A stretch of DNA of 13,071 nt from JBJFGR01 sp051892875 (GCA_051892875.1 JBJFGR010000065.1:1-13071), one strand, 5' to 3'; positions 6,194 to 13,071 are shown, counted from the stretch's first letter. Notes: generated by a model not told the origin, from the sequence alone. Numbers and translations: made by a program.

Positions 6194-9100
6194 AATTATC
6201 GTCCATTTCTGTTAATAGTTGTGAAATAAATTCTAGTCTATCAGAGCCTTTTTCAAGGTTTTTTACTATTTTTAATTTAGATGCTCCTTCTAGTTTAAAG
6301 GAATCTTGTTTATTTGTTATTAACGATGTTAAATATTCAAACTTTACATGAATTTTATTCCCAAAAGTTATTGAACCATAGCGGTTATTATATTCAATAT
6401 CTTCAATACCTAAACGTTTCATAATGATTTTTAGTTTTGAAATATTAATTAAGTTATTTGATTCTTTTGGAAGAAGCCCAAATCTATCAATGATTTCTGC
6501 TTTTATATCATTAATTTGTTCAAAATTTTGAGCTAAAGTTAGTCGCTTATAAAGTGATAATCTAGTGTTTATATCAAAGATATAATTTTCTGGAAATAAA
6601 GCAGGTATATGTAATTCAAGAGAAATATTTTGACTACTCATGGTGTCTAATGATAATTCCTTCCCTTCTTTAAGTGCTTCAATAGCTGCTTCGAGCATAT
6701 CCATGTATAAATTAAAGCCAATACCATCAATTTGCCCTGATTGTTCACTACCTAAAATTTCTCCAGCACCTCTAATTTCTAAATCATGTGTAGCTAGAGT
6801 AAAACCCGAACCTAGTTCTTCTAAAGCAGCAATTGCTTGAAGGCGTTTTTTTGCATCATTAGTCATTGATGAACTTGGAATGGTCATTAAATAAGCATAA
6901 GCTTGGTGGTGTGAACGACCAACTCTACCGCGTAATTGATGTAGTTGTGCTAAACCTAATTTATCAGCTCTATCTATAATAATAGTATTAGCTGTAGGTA
7001 TGTTTAGACCTGTTTCGATTATTGTTGAACAAACCAATAAATTAAAACGCTGATGGTAAAAATCATGCATTATACGAGCAAGTTCTTTTTCAGATAATTG
7101 AGCATGTGCAATTGCAATTTTTGCTTCAGGAATAAGATGCGATAAATCTGAAGCGATTTTATCAATGGAATCTACATCATTGTGTAGAAAATATGTTTGT
7201 CCACCTCTTTTTAATTCGCGTAAAACTGCTTCACGTACTAATTGATCATCGTATTCATTTACAAACGTTTTTACCGCTAATCTTTTTGCAGGAGGTGTTG
7301 CAATAATTGATAAATCTCTTATACCATTAATTGCCATATTCAATGTTCTTGGAATTGGTGTTGCGGTCATTGTTAGAATATCAATTTCAGAGCGTAATTT
7401 TTTAATTTTTTCTTTTTGAGAAACTCCAAATCGATGTTCTTCATCTACTATTAAAAGTCCTAAATTTTTAAAGTTTACATTTTTTCCTAATAAAGTATGT
7501 GTACCGATGATTATATCTATTTTTCCTAAAGATAGATTTTCTAAAATATTTTTTTGTTCTTTGGTTGATTTAAATCTACTTATACAATTTATAACAAGTG
7601 GTGTATGTGCAAAACGGTCTCTAAAGCTTTCAAAGTGTTGTTCTGCTAATAATGTGGTAGGAACTAAAATTGCAACTTGTTTACCATTACATGCAGCTAT
7701 AAATGCAGCACGCATAGCAACTTCAGTTTTTCCAAAACCAACATCGCCACATACTAGACGATCCATAGGTTTATCAGAGGTCATATCTTTGATTACTTGT
7801 GCAAAAGCTTTTTCTTGATCTTCAGTTGGCTGATATCCAAAACCTATTTCAAATTTAGCATAATCATCTTTAGGTATAGAGTATTTATAACCTTTTCTGA
7901 TGGCTCTTTTTGCATAAATATCTAATAAATTTGCAGCAATATCTTTTATTTTTTCAGCTGCTTTATTGCGAGCTTTCTTCCAAGATTCTGAGCCTAGTTT
8001 TGATAGGGGTTGATCATTTGAACCTGTATATTTTGATAACAAATGAAGAGATGTTATAGGTATATACATTTTAGCATCATTTGCAAAAAGAAGTTTTACA
8101 CATTCTGTTTTGATATCTTGAATTTTTAAAACTTCAAGACCTTGATACTCAGCAATACCGTAATGTTCATGAACAACTCGATCTTTTATCTTTAATTCTG
8201 CTAAATTTTTAATAATTGCATCAGGGGATATAACCTTATTTTTATTACGTTTCTTACTAATAGAATAAGAAGTTCCTAAAATTTCAGATTCTGTTAGTAC
8301 AGCAATTTTTTGGTCGATTATAAAACCTTCTGAAAAAGGTGCTTCTGTAATAGCAATTTTTTCATTACTATTTAAGAAATCAATAAAGCTTTCAATTTTT
8401 GGTATAGAAAATACCTTTTGTAAAATATCTTGTAAAACAAAAACTCTACCTTCTGAGATGCCTGTTATAATGATTCTACCTTTAAAACTGTCTATAAATT
8501 TTTTTATATCTTGTAAAGGGTCTGCTAGGCTATTATTAATGGCAATAGGTGGTACAGAAGTTGTTTTAGCTGATTTAGCACCTCTAATTTTTTCATTAGT
8601 ATTTGTATATAAAGTACCATGTTTAAATTTTGAGATATTTTCTTGCAGTTCGTTTGGTGTCAGATATATTTCTTTTGGTGGAAGACTTGGGTGATCTGGA
8701 TTATTAGAAAATCTATTGGCACGAGATGTAATTTCAGTAAAGAAATCTTCAGCAATATTATTGAATTCTTTACAACAAAGGATTACAGAATCTGTAGGCA
8801 GATAATCAAATATAGTTGCTACCTTTTCATGAAAAAGTGGTAAATAATATTCGATACCTGCAGGGATCACTTTATTTGATATTTGCTGATAAATGTTATG
8901 ATACGCTATATCTGAAGGGGTAAAAATTTTTCTATATTTTTGACGAAAATAATTAATAGCATTTTCATCTGTAGGGAATTCATGTGCTGGTAACATATTT
9001 ATAGCATCAATTTTTTTTATAGATCTCTGAGATTCTAAATCAAAAATACTAATGCTATCGATTTCATTATCAAAAAAATCGAGTCTAAAAGGATTTTTAC

Positions 9101-9641
9101 TTCCCATAGGAAATAAATCTACTATTGAACCTCTTAATGAAAATTCTCCATGTTCAAAAACTTGTTTTGTAGCTAGGTATCCTGCATTTGAAAGTTTATT
9201 GCGCAATGTGCTGATATCAATAATATCGCCTTCTTTTATTGTTATCGCATAGTTGTTAATAAATGATTGAGGTGCTATTTTTCCCATCATAGTATTAACA
9301 TTAATAATTAATATTTTATGAGAAGCTGTTTCTATTTTAGATAATACTTCAAGTCTTTGCGAGATTATATCTTGGTAAGGAGAAAAAGTATCATAGGGCA
9401 GGGTTTCCCAATCGGGAAAATAATAAACATTTTCAGCACCAACTAAAAAGGTTAATTCTTGTTCAAGAATTTGTGCTTGTAATTGGTTACTTGTGATTAC
9501 TACAGTTATACTTTTGTTTTGCTCAAAAATATCATGTATTGCACAAGAGAGACCTGCACCATATATAGAATTTATTCGAAATCTTTTTAAATTATCATCA
9601 GCTGTTAAATCAAAATCAATATTTAATATTTTTTTATTCAT
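6183..9641 (-). CDS. mfd: Transcription-repair coupling factor Mfd
   Basis: Mfd is a DNA translocase that pushes stalled RNA polymerase off damaged DNA and recruits UvrA. The 1152 aa match the full-length family. Domains in order are: a UvrB-like N-terminal part (about 20-340, with the FPDWETLPYD and RGSIVDLFP segments), a variable linker with a D3-like segment (about 370-460), the RNA-polymerase-interacting domain (about 480-540, VVHEHYGIAEYQGLE), and the RecG-like translocase. The translocase shows Walker A GDVGFGKT (632-639), DEEH (733-736), TMTATPIPRT (757-766) and RGRVGRS (904-910). The C-terminal TRCF domain (about 1010-1115) follows. No Walker A is visible in the N-terminal UvrB-like module, as expected. 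The ATG at 9639-9641 has no clear ribosome site. It heads a two-gene operon with the 136-aa protein. Confidence 0.97.
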   Translation of the reverse strand: MNKKILNIDFDLTADDNLKRFRINSIYGAGLSCAIHDIFEQNKSITVVITSNQLQAQILEQELTFLVGAENVYYFPDWETLPYDTFSPYQDIISQRLEVLSKIETASHKILIINVNTMMGKIAPQSFINNYAITIKEGDIIDISTLRNKLSNAGYLATKQVFEHGEFSLRGSIVDLFPMGSKNPFRLDFFDNEIDSISIFDLESQRSIKKIDAINMLPAHEFPTDENAINYFRQKYRKIFTPSDIAYHNIYQQISNKVIPAGIEYYLPLFHEKVATIFDYLPTDSVILCCKEFNNIAEDFFTEITSRANRFSNNPDHPSLPPKEIYLTPNELQENISKFKHGTLYTNTNEKIRGAKSAKTTSVPPIAINNSLADPLQDIKKFIDSFKGRIIITGISEGRVFVLQDILQKVFSIPKIESFIDFLNSNEKIAITEAPFSEGFIIDQKIAVLTESEILGTSYSISKKRNKNKVISPDAIIKNLAELKIKDRVVHEHYGIAEYQGLEVLKIQDIKTECVKLLFANDAKMYIPITSLHLLSKYTGSNDQPLSKLGSESWKKARNKAAEKIKDIAANLLDIYAKRAIRKGYKYSIPKDDYAKFEIGFGYQPTEDQEKAFAQVIKDMTSDKPMDRLVCGDVGFGKTEVAMRAAFIAACNGKQVAILVPTTLLAEQHFESFRDRFAHTPLVINCISRFKSTKEQKNILENLSLGKIDIIIGTHTLLGKNVNFKNLGLLIVDEEHRFGVSQKEKIKKLRSEIDILTMTATPIPRTLNMAINGIRDLSIIATPPAKRLAVKTFVNEYDDQLVREAVLRELKRGGQTYFLHNDVDSIDKIASDLSHLIPEAKIAIAHAQLSEKELARIMHDFYHQRFNLLVCSTIIETGLNIPTANTIIIDRADKLGLAQLHQLRGRVGRSHHQAYAYLMTIPSSSMTNDAKKRLQAIAALEELGSGFTLATHDLEIRGAGEILGSEQSGQIDGIGFNLYMDMLEAAIEALKEGKELSLDTMSSQNISLELHIPALFPENYIFDINTRLSLYKRLTLAQNFEQINDIKAEIIDRFGLLPKESNNLINISKLKIIMKRLGIEDIEYNNRYGSITFGNKIHVKFEYLTSLITNKQDSFKLEGASKLKIVKNLEKGSDRLEFISQLLTEMDDNYEA

Positions 9642-9681
9642 CTATTTGTACCATGATTTTGTGCTTCTTATATAATTTTTA

Positions 9682-9699
9682 TGATAATGTTCATTATCA
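9682..9699. promoter_or_regulatory. Perfect inverted repeat upstream of mfd (operator-like)
   Basis: TGATAATG-TT-CATTATCA has perfect 8-bp arms. It lies 41-58 bp before the mfd ATG, where the -35 region of an mfd promoter would fall: a minus-strand -10 candidate (TATAAG or TTATAT) lies near 9669-9675. The arms contain the GATAAT/ATTATC hexamers of Fur boxes, but the spacing (4 bp between them) does not match the classical 19-bp Fur site. It looks like the binding site of a dimeric repressor, identity unknown. Confidence 0.45.
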
Positions 9700-9819
9700 G
9701 TTAATTTTACTCTACAATTAGATTTTGTGTCGTTCACAATTGCAATATTTATTGCTATCTATTATCTAGTTTTATATCTAAAAGAGAAAACTTTATACTA
9801 TTATTTTTGTCTTCTATAC

Positions 9820-9837
9820 TTAGAAACTAGTTTCTAA
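9820..9837. promoter_or_regulatory. Perfect 18-bp palindrome, possible operator
   Basis: TTAGAAACTAGTTTCTAA reads identically on both strands over 18 bp with no spacer. It lies about 185 bp before the 125-aa membrane gene and about 180 bp before mfd. It does not match LexA, Fur or BirA sites as I know them. A perfect palindrome of this length is unlikely by chance at one given place, but less remarkable in AT-rich spacer DNA. Confidence 0.35.
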
Positions 9838-10021
9838 TATTCAGCGTCGATATTTTCATATTGTAAGATGAAAGACAAAAAAATTTATGTTATTTTATCA
9901 AACTCTGAAAATAAAATCTCATTGAATATAGCTCCAATTCAGAATGTGTATGGTAGAAAAATTATAAATGGCATATAAAATGCTTTAATTTTATGGTGTA
10001 TATTTTACAGATGAGGTTTTT

Positions 10022-10399
10022 ATGGCTTGTTTAGTGGTTCCTGCTGTTGAAGGATTAGTTGTGTTAGGTGTCGCAAATATTATATTAAACACATCTAGTG
10101 GAAAAGTTTTAGGCTCAAAATTAAATACATGTGCAAAGAATTTAAAATCATTAGCTGGGTATTTATTAGGTGGTGCTTTTTTATTAGCAATTGAACATAT
10201 TTGGCATGGAGAAATAATATTATCATATCCATTTTTAACTGCGATGAAATCGCCAGAAGAAACAGAAGTTATGTTGCAAGAAATGAGTACAGTAGGGGTT
10301 ATCATGGCTGTTTTTGTAACATGTGTTTGGGGAATATCTATTTTAATATCTTTAATTAAAACAGTTTTGTTTCATTCAAAAAAGATTAAGGAATTGTAA
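10022..10399 (+). CDS. Small membrane protein A of a two-gene cassette, unknown function
   Basis: This 125-aa integral inner-membrane protein has three predicted membrane segments: about 3-22 (with E10 inside it), 44-60 and 90-113. Segment two ends in a charged, aromatic motif EHIWHGE (58-64), followed by a YPFLTAM loop, an amphipathic stretch, and MSTVG at the start of segment three. From memory, the MACLVVP-AVE start and the EHxWHGE...PFLTAM pattern resemble a conserved hypothetical family of anaerobes such as Desulfovibrio and clostridia, always followed by a second small membrane protein; this was not checked by search. GAGG at 10013-10016 precedes the ATG. The next gene begins one base after its stop. 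The conserved His/Glu residues near the membrane could bind a metal or move protons, but no function is known. Confidence 0.78.
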   Translation: MACLVVPAVEGLVVLGVANIILNTSSGKVLGSKLNTCAKNLKSLAGYLLGGAFLLAIEHIWHGEIILSYPFLTAMKSPEETEVMLQEMSTVGVIMAVFVTCVWGISILISLIKTVLFHSKKIKEL

Positions 10400-10400
10400 A

Positions 10401-10691
10401 ATGGCAACGTTGATTTTTACAGCAATAGCTGGATTGATAGCCTTTTTATTTTGGTTAAAAAATGCACCAAATAAAAACAATGATGCACTTAAAATTCTTA
10501 TATATATGTTTTTTGGTGCATCATTAATGTGGTCTATTGATGTATTTTTTGAATTGAAAGAATTAGGTTTGGGTTATTTTGAGGAACAAACGTCAGATGT
10601 AATTATTGATGATTCTTTATTAGGATTAACAGTGATAGCTTTTGCTTTAGGTGTATATGGAATTAAATTGATTTTACCTAGACTTGCATAA
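10401..10691 (+). CDS. Small membrane protein B of a two-gene cassette, unknown function
   Basis: This 96-aa membrane protein has three predicted segments: about 2-19, 31-48 and 73-92. The middle segment ends in LMWSIDVFFE (42-51), placing W44, D47 and E51 at the membrane edge. An acidic loop (EEQTSDVIIDD, 61-71) precedes the third segment. It starts one base after protein A's stop, with AAGGA at 10388-10392, so the two are surely co-translated and probably form a complex. Protein A carries a His-rich membrane-edge motif and protein B an Asp/Glu one, which suggests a shared site between the subunits. No enzyme family is recognised. A decayed reading frame and a stem-loop follow. Confidence 0.78.
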   Translation: MATLIFTAIAGLIAFLFWLKNAPNKNNDALKILIYMFFGASLMWSIDVFFELKELGLGYFEEQTSDVIIDDSLLGLTVIAFALGVYGIKLILPRLA

Positions 10692-10698
10692 TCAGTAG

Positions 10699-10970
10699 AT
10701 TTATAAAGGTTTTGTTACTAGTAATTTATCAAATGGTGCACAAGTTATTGCTAATAAATATATAGATAAAGCAATTCTAATGCAAAATCATATTAATTCA
10801 TATAGCAGTTTCATAATTCAATGCTCAAGATTATAAAACAGATTTCAACGATTTGCATCAAAGTGAGAGAGAGCCTTAGTTATAAAATTCAAGAAGCATT
10901 GAATAAGAAGCAAATGATTAATTCTAATTTTCATAAAAAAACAAAATGTAGGTGCAAGAAGATAGCATAA
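10699..10970 (+). pseudogene. Gene remnant spread over three reading frames
   Basis: Three overlapping stop-free segments in successive frames read as one protein. Segment A is 10699-10836 (contains GFVTSNLSNGAQVIANKYID). Segment B is open up to TAG 10877-10879 and picks up near 10817 (NAQDYKTDFNDLHQSERE). Segment C takes over near 10868 and ends at TAA 10968-10970 (ESLSYKIQEALNKKQ...KCRCKKIA). Joining them needs two frameshifts and gives roughly 85-90 residues rich in polar and charged residues with a Cys/Lys-rich end. No start codon with a ribosome site is present, so the 5' part is probably lost. The original family is not recognised. It lies directly behind the membrane pair and may once have been a third gene of that unit. 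Confidence 0.5.
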
Positions 10971-10976
10971 ACGTGT

Positions 10977-11010
10977 AAGGCTAACAAATTTATTTGGTTA
11001 GCCTTATATT
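10977..11010 (+). terminator. Strong stem-loop, likely terminator
   Basis: AAGGCTAAC (10977-10985) and GTTAGCCTT (10997-11005) form a perfect 9-bp stem with an 11-nt AT-rich loop, followed by ATATTTT. This is the clearest terminator-like structure in the window. It would end transcripts from the membrane pair (through the gene remnant) before the DUF2799 lipoprotein gene. Confidence 0.7.
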
Positions 11011-11061
11011 TTAGAATAAAATATAAACTTAATTTAAAAGTAAAAAATTAGGAAAAAATTT

Positions 11062-11638
11062 ATGAAAGTTAATAAGAAACTGTTTGCTTTATTATCTTTA
11101 ATTTTTGTTACAGCTTGTTCAACAAAAATTCCAAAAGAAGAATGTGTAAGTACAAATTGGGATATTTAGACAGTTTAAAAGGTAGAAATCAAGAAACTTT
11201 GAATTTTTATAAAAATGAATGTAGTGATTATGTTGTAGTTGATGAAATTGCGTATATAAAAGGACGCAAAGCTGGAGCAGATGAATATTGTACAATAGAA
11301 AAAGGATATATTTCAGGATCTTTAAATGGTCAAAAAACAGATGTTTGTCAGTTGTCAAATAACTTGATCAAGTATAATGAAGCTTATGAACGAGGTTATA
11401 CAGTATATTTAGCTAATTACGAATTTGAACAAATAAATAATTATATTCAGAGTATAGATTATTATTTGAGTTATGGATATGCGAAAAATATACAAAATAA
11501 GAAAGCGATTTTTATGAATATAAAAAAGATGGTAAATACAGTTACACTTGCTTAATCGTTGTAAGTTGGTACATAGATGATGAAGAGCTAGAAGATTTAA
11601 AATATAAAAATATAAATCATTTGCAATATTATGTATAA
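11062..11638 (+). pseudogene. DUF2799-family lipoprotein gene broken by frameshift
   Basis: The gene starts at ATG 11062 with AGGA at 11050-11053 and encodes a lipoprotein signal peptide with lipobox VTAC (C19). It reads on to EECVSTNW and then hits TAG at 11164-11166. The rest of the protein is intact in the -1 frame up to TAA 11553-11555 (YKLGYLDSLKGR, then KNECSD, YIKGRKAGADEYC, GYISGSLNGQKTDVC, YNEAYERGY). These blocks fit DUF2799 well: Cys-x4-D/N-W-x3-G-Y-x-D, then GR-x2-G-x3-YC, G-x3-G and a C-terminal Y-x2-GY. Re-inserting one copy of a 10-bp unit TACAAATTGG at 11151-11160 restores the frame and the expected NWYKLGYLDS, for about 167 aa. A second shift may have cut off the tail (11501-11638). 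The role of DUF2799 proteins is unknown. Confidence 0.8.
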
Positions 11639-11685
11639 TTGTTCTTAAAATATCTCTCTTTTGAAATGTTGATTTAGGATAGAAT

Positions 11686-12795
11686 ATGGCTTTATATATT
11701 GGTTTAATGTCCGGTACCAGTACAGACGGTATTGATGCTGTATTAGTGGATTTTAATAAAAATGCTACTGCCCGTATTCTCGCTACTGCATTTATCCCTT
11801 GGAGCAGCGAAGATAAAAAAGAAATCAATTCTCTTTGTTCTTCATCAAATGATGAAGTTCATCGTATAGGTATGTTTGCAAATACTTATGCTATTCAAGC
11901 AAATAAAGTTGTTACCCAATTGTTGCAATCAACAAATACCCCTGCTGATAGGGTTATGGCTATTGCAAGTCATGGTCAAACTATTCGTCATGAACCAAAT
12001 AATGGATTTTCAACTCAAATAGGAAACCATGCTTTATTGGCAGCTTTATCAGGTATAGATGTTATCTGCGATTTCCGTTCTATGGACTTAGCTTGCGGGG
12101 GGCAAGGAGCACCTTTGGTTCCAGCTTTTCATAAAGAAATATGTAGCACACCTAACAACCCTCGATTTATAGTAAATATTGGTGGAATTGCCAATGTTAC
12201 AGCTTTAATACCAGGAAAACCTGTAATAGGTTTTGATACAGGACCAGGGAACACATTAATAGATTTATTAGCAAGAAATTACTTAAACAAGTCTATTGAT
12301 GAAAATGGTAATACAGCTTCCAAGGGGTGTATTCGAACAAATATATTAAATAAATATTATAGTGAACCATACTTTGCTAAAAAGCCACCAAAATCTACAG
12401 GTAGAGAATTATTTAATAGTAATTTTTTAAATAGATGTCAGATGCTCTACTCATTAAGCCTTGAAGATAAATTTGCTACAATTACAGAACTTACTGCTAT
12501 CAGTATTGTTGATGGAATTAATTCATTAGGATATAAAGGCGAAATCTTTATTTGTGGTGGCGGTGCTCATAATTCCTATCTTATGAGCAGAATAGAATTT
12601 TATGCTTCTCAAACTGGTCATACATCTGTTAAAAAAATCAACGAAATAGGTATTGATCCTGATTACTTGGAAGCTTTAGCTTTTGCTTGGCTTGGTTATA
12701 AATTTACCTTAAGAGAACCTATAGACATGACAACAATTACAGGTGCTACAAAACCAGCTATTTTAGGTTGTTTATATCCGCATCCTAAAAAATGA
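11686..12795 (+). CDS. anmK: Anhydro-N-acetylmuramic acid kinase AnmK
   Basis: AnmK opens the 1,6-anhydro ring of anhydro-MurNAc with ATP and phosphorylates it to MurNAc-6-phosphate, so that murein fragments shed by lytic transglycosylases can be recycled in the cytosol. The ATP-binding N-terminus is IGLMSGTSTDGIDAV (5-19). DFRSMDLACGGQGAPLVP lies at 129-146. GFDTGPGNT (182-190) carries the catalytic Asp D184. PPKSTGRELFN (234-244) and the FICGGGAHN loop (about 288-296) are further family blocks. Its 369 aa are full length. The ATG is preceded by AGGA at 11676-11679, and a TATAAT lies at 11634-11639 but without a good -35. It appears to be transcribed alone. All visible active-site motifs are intact. 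Confidence 0.96.
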   Translation: MALYIGLMSGTSTDGIDAVLVDFNKNATARILATAFIPWSSEDKKEINSLCSSSNDEVHRIGMFANTYAIQANKVVTQLLQSTNTPADRVMAIASHGQTIRHEPNNGFSTQIGNHALLAALSGIDVICDFRSMDLACGGQGAPLVPAFHKEICSTPNNPRFIVNIGGIANVTALIPGKPVIGFDTGPGNTLIDLLARNYLNKSIDENGNTASKGCIRTNILNKYYSEPYFAKKPPKSTGRELFNSNFLNRCQMLYSLSLEDKFATITELTAISIVDGINSLGYKGEIFICGGGAHNSYLMSRIEFYASQTGHTSVKKINEIGIDPDYLEALAFAWLGYKFTLREPIDMTTITGATKPAILGCLYPHPKK

Positions 12796-13071
12796 TTTTA
12801 AAGCACGTATAACACACTTTTTTAAGCCTTTTTTGTAATTTTCTTTCAAAAATTGCGTTTCAATGCAGAGTTCTCTCTTTTTTCTTACTACCTCAAGTTT
12901 CCCACTTAATTTAATGGGACTTGATTACCCAATCTTTAATCCTAGCGGTTTAGGAGTTTTTTAAAAACTTGTATTGACAAATATCTCTTTTTTAATTCCC
13001 ATAACGAGGTTTCTAGCATACGTTATTTGTTGGGTAAACCAACTGCTGATCATTTTATAGGCAAGATTTAA
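12796..13071. other. 276-bp tail region with fragmentary open frames, unresolved
   Basis: No complete gene is visible. On the plus strand, one frame is open from 12946 to TAA at 13069-13071 and reads like the end of a protein (LKTCIDKYLFFN, RYLLGKPTADHF). Another is open to 12962 (MGLDYPIFNPSG). On the minus strand, one frame from the right edge is stopped at 12961-12963 (WFTQQITYARNLV), and the same frame continues with only one further stop before 12800. Codon use here is slightly less AT-biased than in the neighbouring genes. The region may hold a decayed insertion-sequence or gene remnant, or the 3' end of a minus-strand gene beyond the window. Confidence 0.3.
12940..12962 (+). terminator. 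Possible intrinsic terminator downstream of anmK
   Basis: TCCTA (12940-12944) and TAGGA (12951-12955) form a short 5-bp stem around GCGGTT, followed by G and six T residues (12957-12962). It lies about 145 bp after the anmK stop. The stem is short, but the T-run is good and the order is correct for plus-strand transcription. Confidence 0.4.

Larger units (their letters stand above)
9642..10021. other. 380-bp spacer between mfd and the membrane-protein pair
   Basis: The spacer carries upstream regions for two divergent transcription units and two perfect palindromes (9682-9699 and 9820-9837, listed separately). A stop-free plus-strand stretch at 9838-9978 includes a 36-codon frame from ATG 9868 (residues MKDKKIYVILSNSENKISLN and on), but no ribosome site precedes that ATG and no family is recognised. 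It could be a small gene, a relic, or chance. No RNA gene is visible. Confidence 0.4.

Noticed and set aside
6640..9675. Several plus-strand open frames opposite mfd (for example 7507-7818, 8458-8694, 9052-9252, 9493-9675)
   Set aside because: All lie antisense to conserved Mfd domains, have no ribosome sites and read as shadow translations rich in Ser, Ile and Phe.
9682..9699. Classical Fur box upstream of mfd
   Set aside because: The hexamers GATAAT and ATTATC are present, but their spacing of 4 bp does not fit the 19-bp GATAATGATAATCATTATC consensus, so only a generic operator-like repeat is claimed.
9991..10305. 104-codon minus-strand open frame over the membrane gene
   Set aside because: It is antisense to the 125-aa membrane protein, whose start, ribosome site, topology and partner gene are convincing; the antisense product looks like composition only.
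11119..11358. 79-codon minus-strand open frame over the DUF2799 gene
   Set aside because: It is opposite a recognisable family and is itself a run of Leu/Tyr/His residues typical of a shadow frame.
11409..11828. 139-codon minus-strand open frame spanning the DUF2799 end and the anmK start
   Set aside because: It is antisense to two recognised genes, with a low-complexity Ile/Leu/Tyr-rich product and no independent support.
13001..13044. Short inverted repeats ATAACG/CGTTAT and GTTGG/CCAAC near the right edge
   Set aside because: Arms of 5-6 bp are expected by chance in this composition and do not bound a recognisable element.

Overview
This window comes from an AT-rich bacterial chromosome. 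The proteins are gammaproteobacterial in type: BioA/B/F/C, a full-length Mfd, AnmK, and lipoproteins with typical lipoboxes. The strong A/T codon bias, two visibly decaying genes and the tail of an AAA-ATPase/nuclease-like protein (a family common in host-associated bacteria) suggest a Francisella- or Legionellales-like, possibly host-associated, lineage. That placement is inferred from composition and memory of the families; no search was run.

Left third (1-4473): biotin synthesis. bioB-bioF-bioC run on the minus strand as a tightly packed operon. bioA diverges from it on the plus strand, starting at TTG. The 141-bp gap between bioB and bioA holds a good sigma70 promoter for bioBFC, a likely promoter for bioA, and a BirA-operator-like half-site lying on the bioB -35 box. 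BioC makes the pimeloyl-ACP methyl-ester entry substrate, and BioF, BioA and BioB perform three of the four late steps. BioD, the remaining step, is not in the window: the end of an unrelated gene sits 12 bp beyond bioC, where bioD often lies.

Middle (4470-9641): a 267-aa lipoprotein that appears to be internally duplicated, a 509-bp stretch with no convincing gene but two stem-loops and possible relic reading frames, then a two-gene minus-strand operon of mfd (transcription-repair coupling factor) and a small exported protein overlapping its end. A perfect inverted repeat lies just upstream of mfd.

Right third (9642-13071): a 380-bp spacer with a second perfect palindrome, then an intact pair of small membrane proteins (125 and 96 aa). 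These are followed by a three-frame gene remnant, a strong stem-loop, and a DUF2799-type lipoprotein gene broken by a frameshift. The break is exactly what loss of one copy of a 10-bp tandem repeat would produce. Then comes anmK (anhydro-MurNAc kinase, cell-wall recycling) and a 276-bp tail with a possible terminator and fragmentary open frames running off the window.

No rRNA, tRNA, CRISPR array or intact insertion sequence was seen. The parts most deserving follow-up are the two-gene membrane cassette, the repeat-deletion frameshift, the duplicated lipoprotein and the biotin control region.
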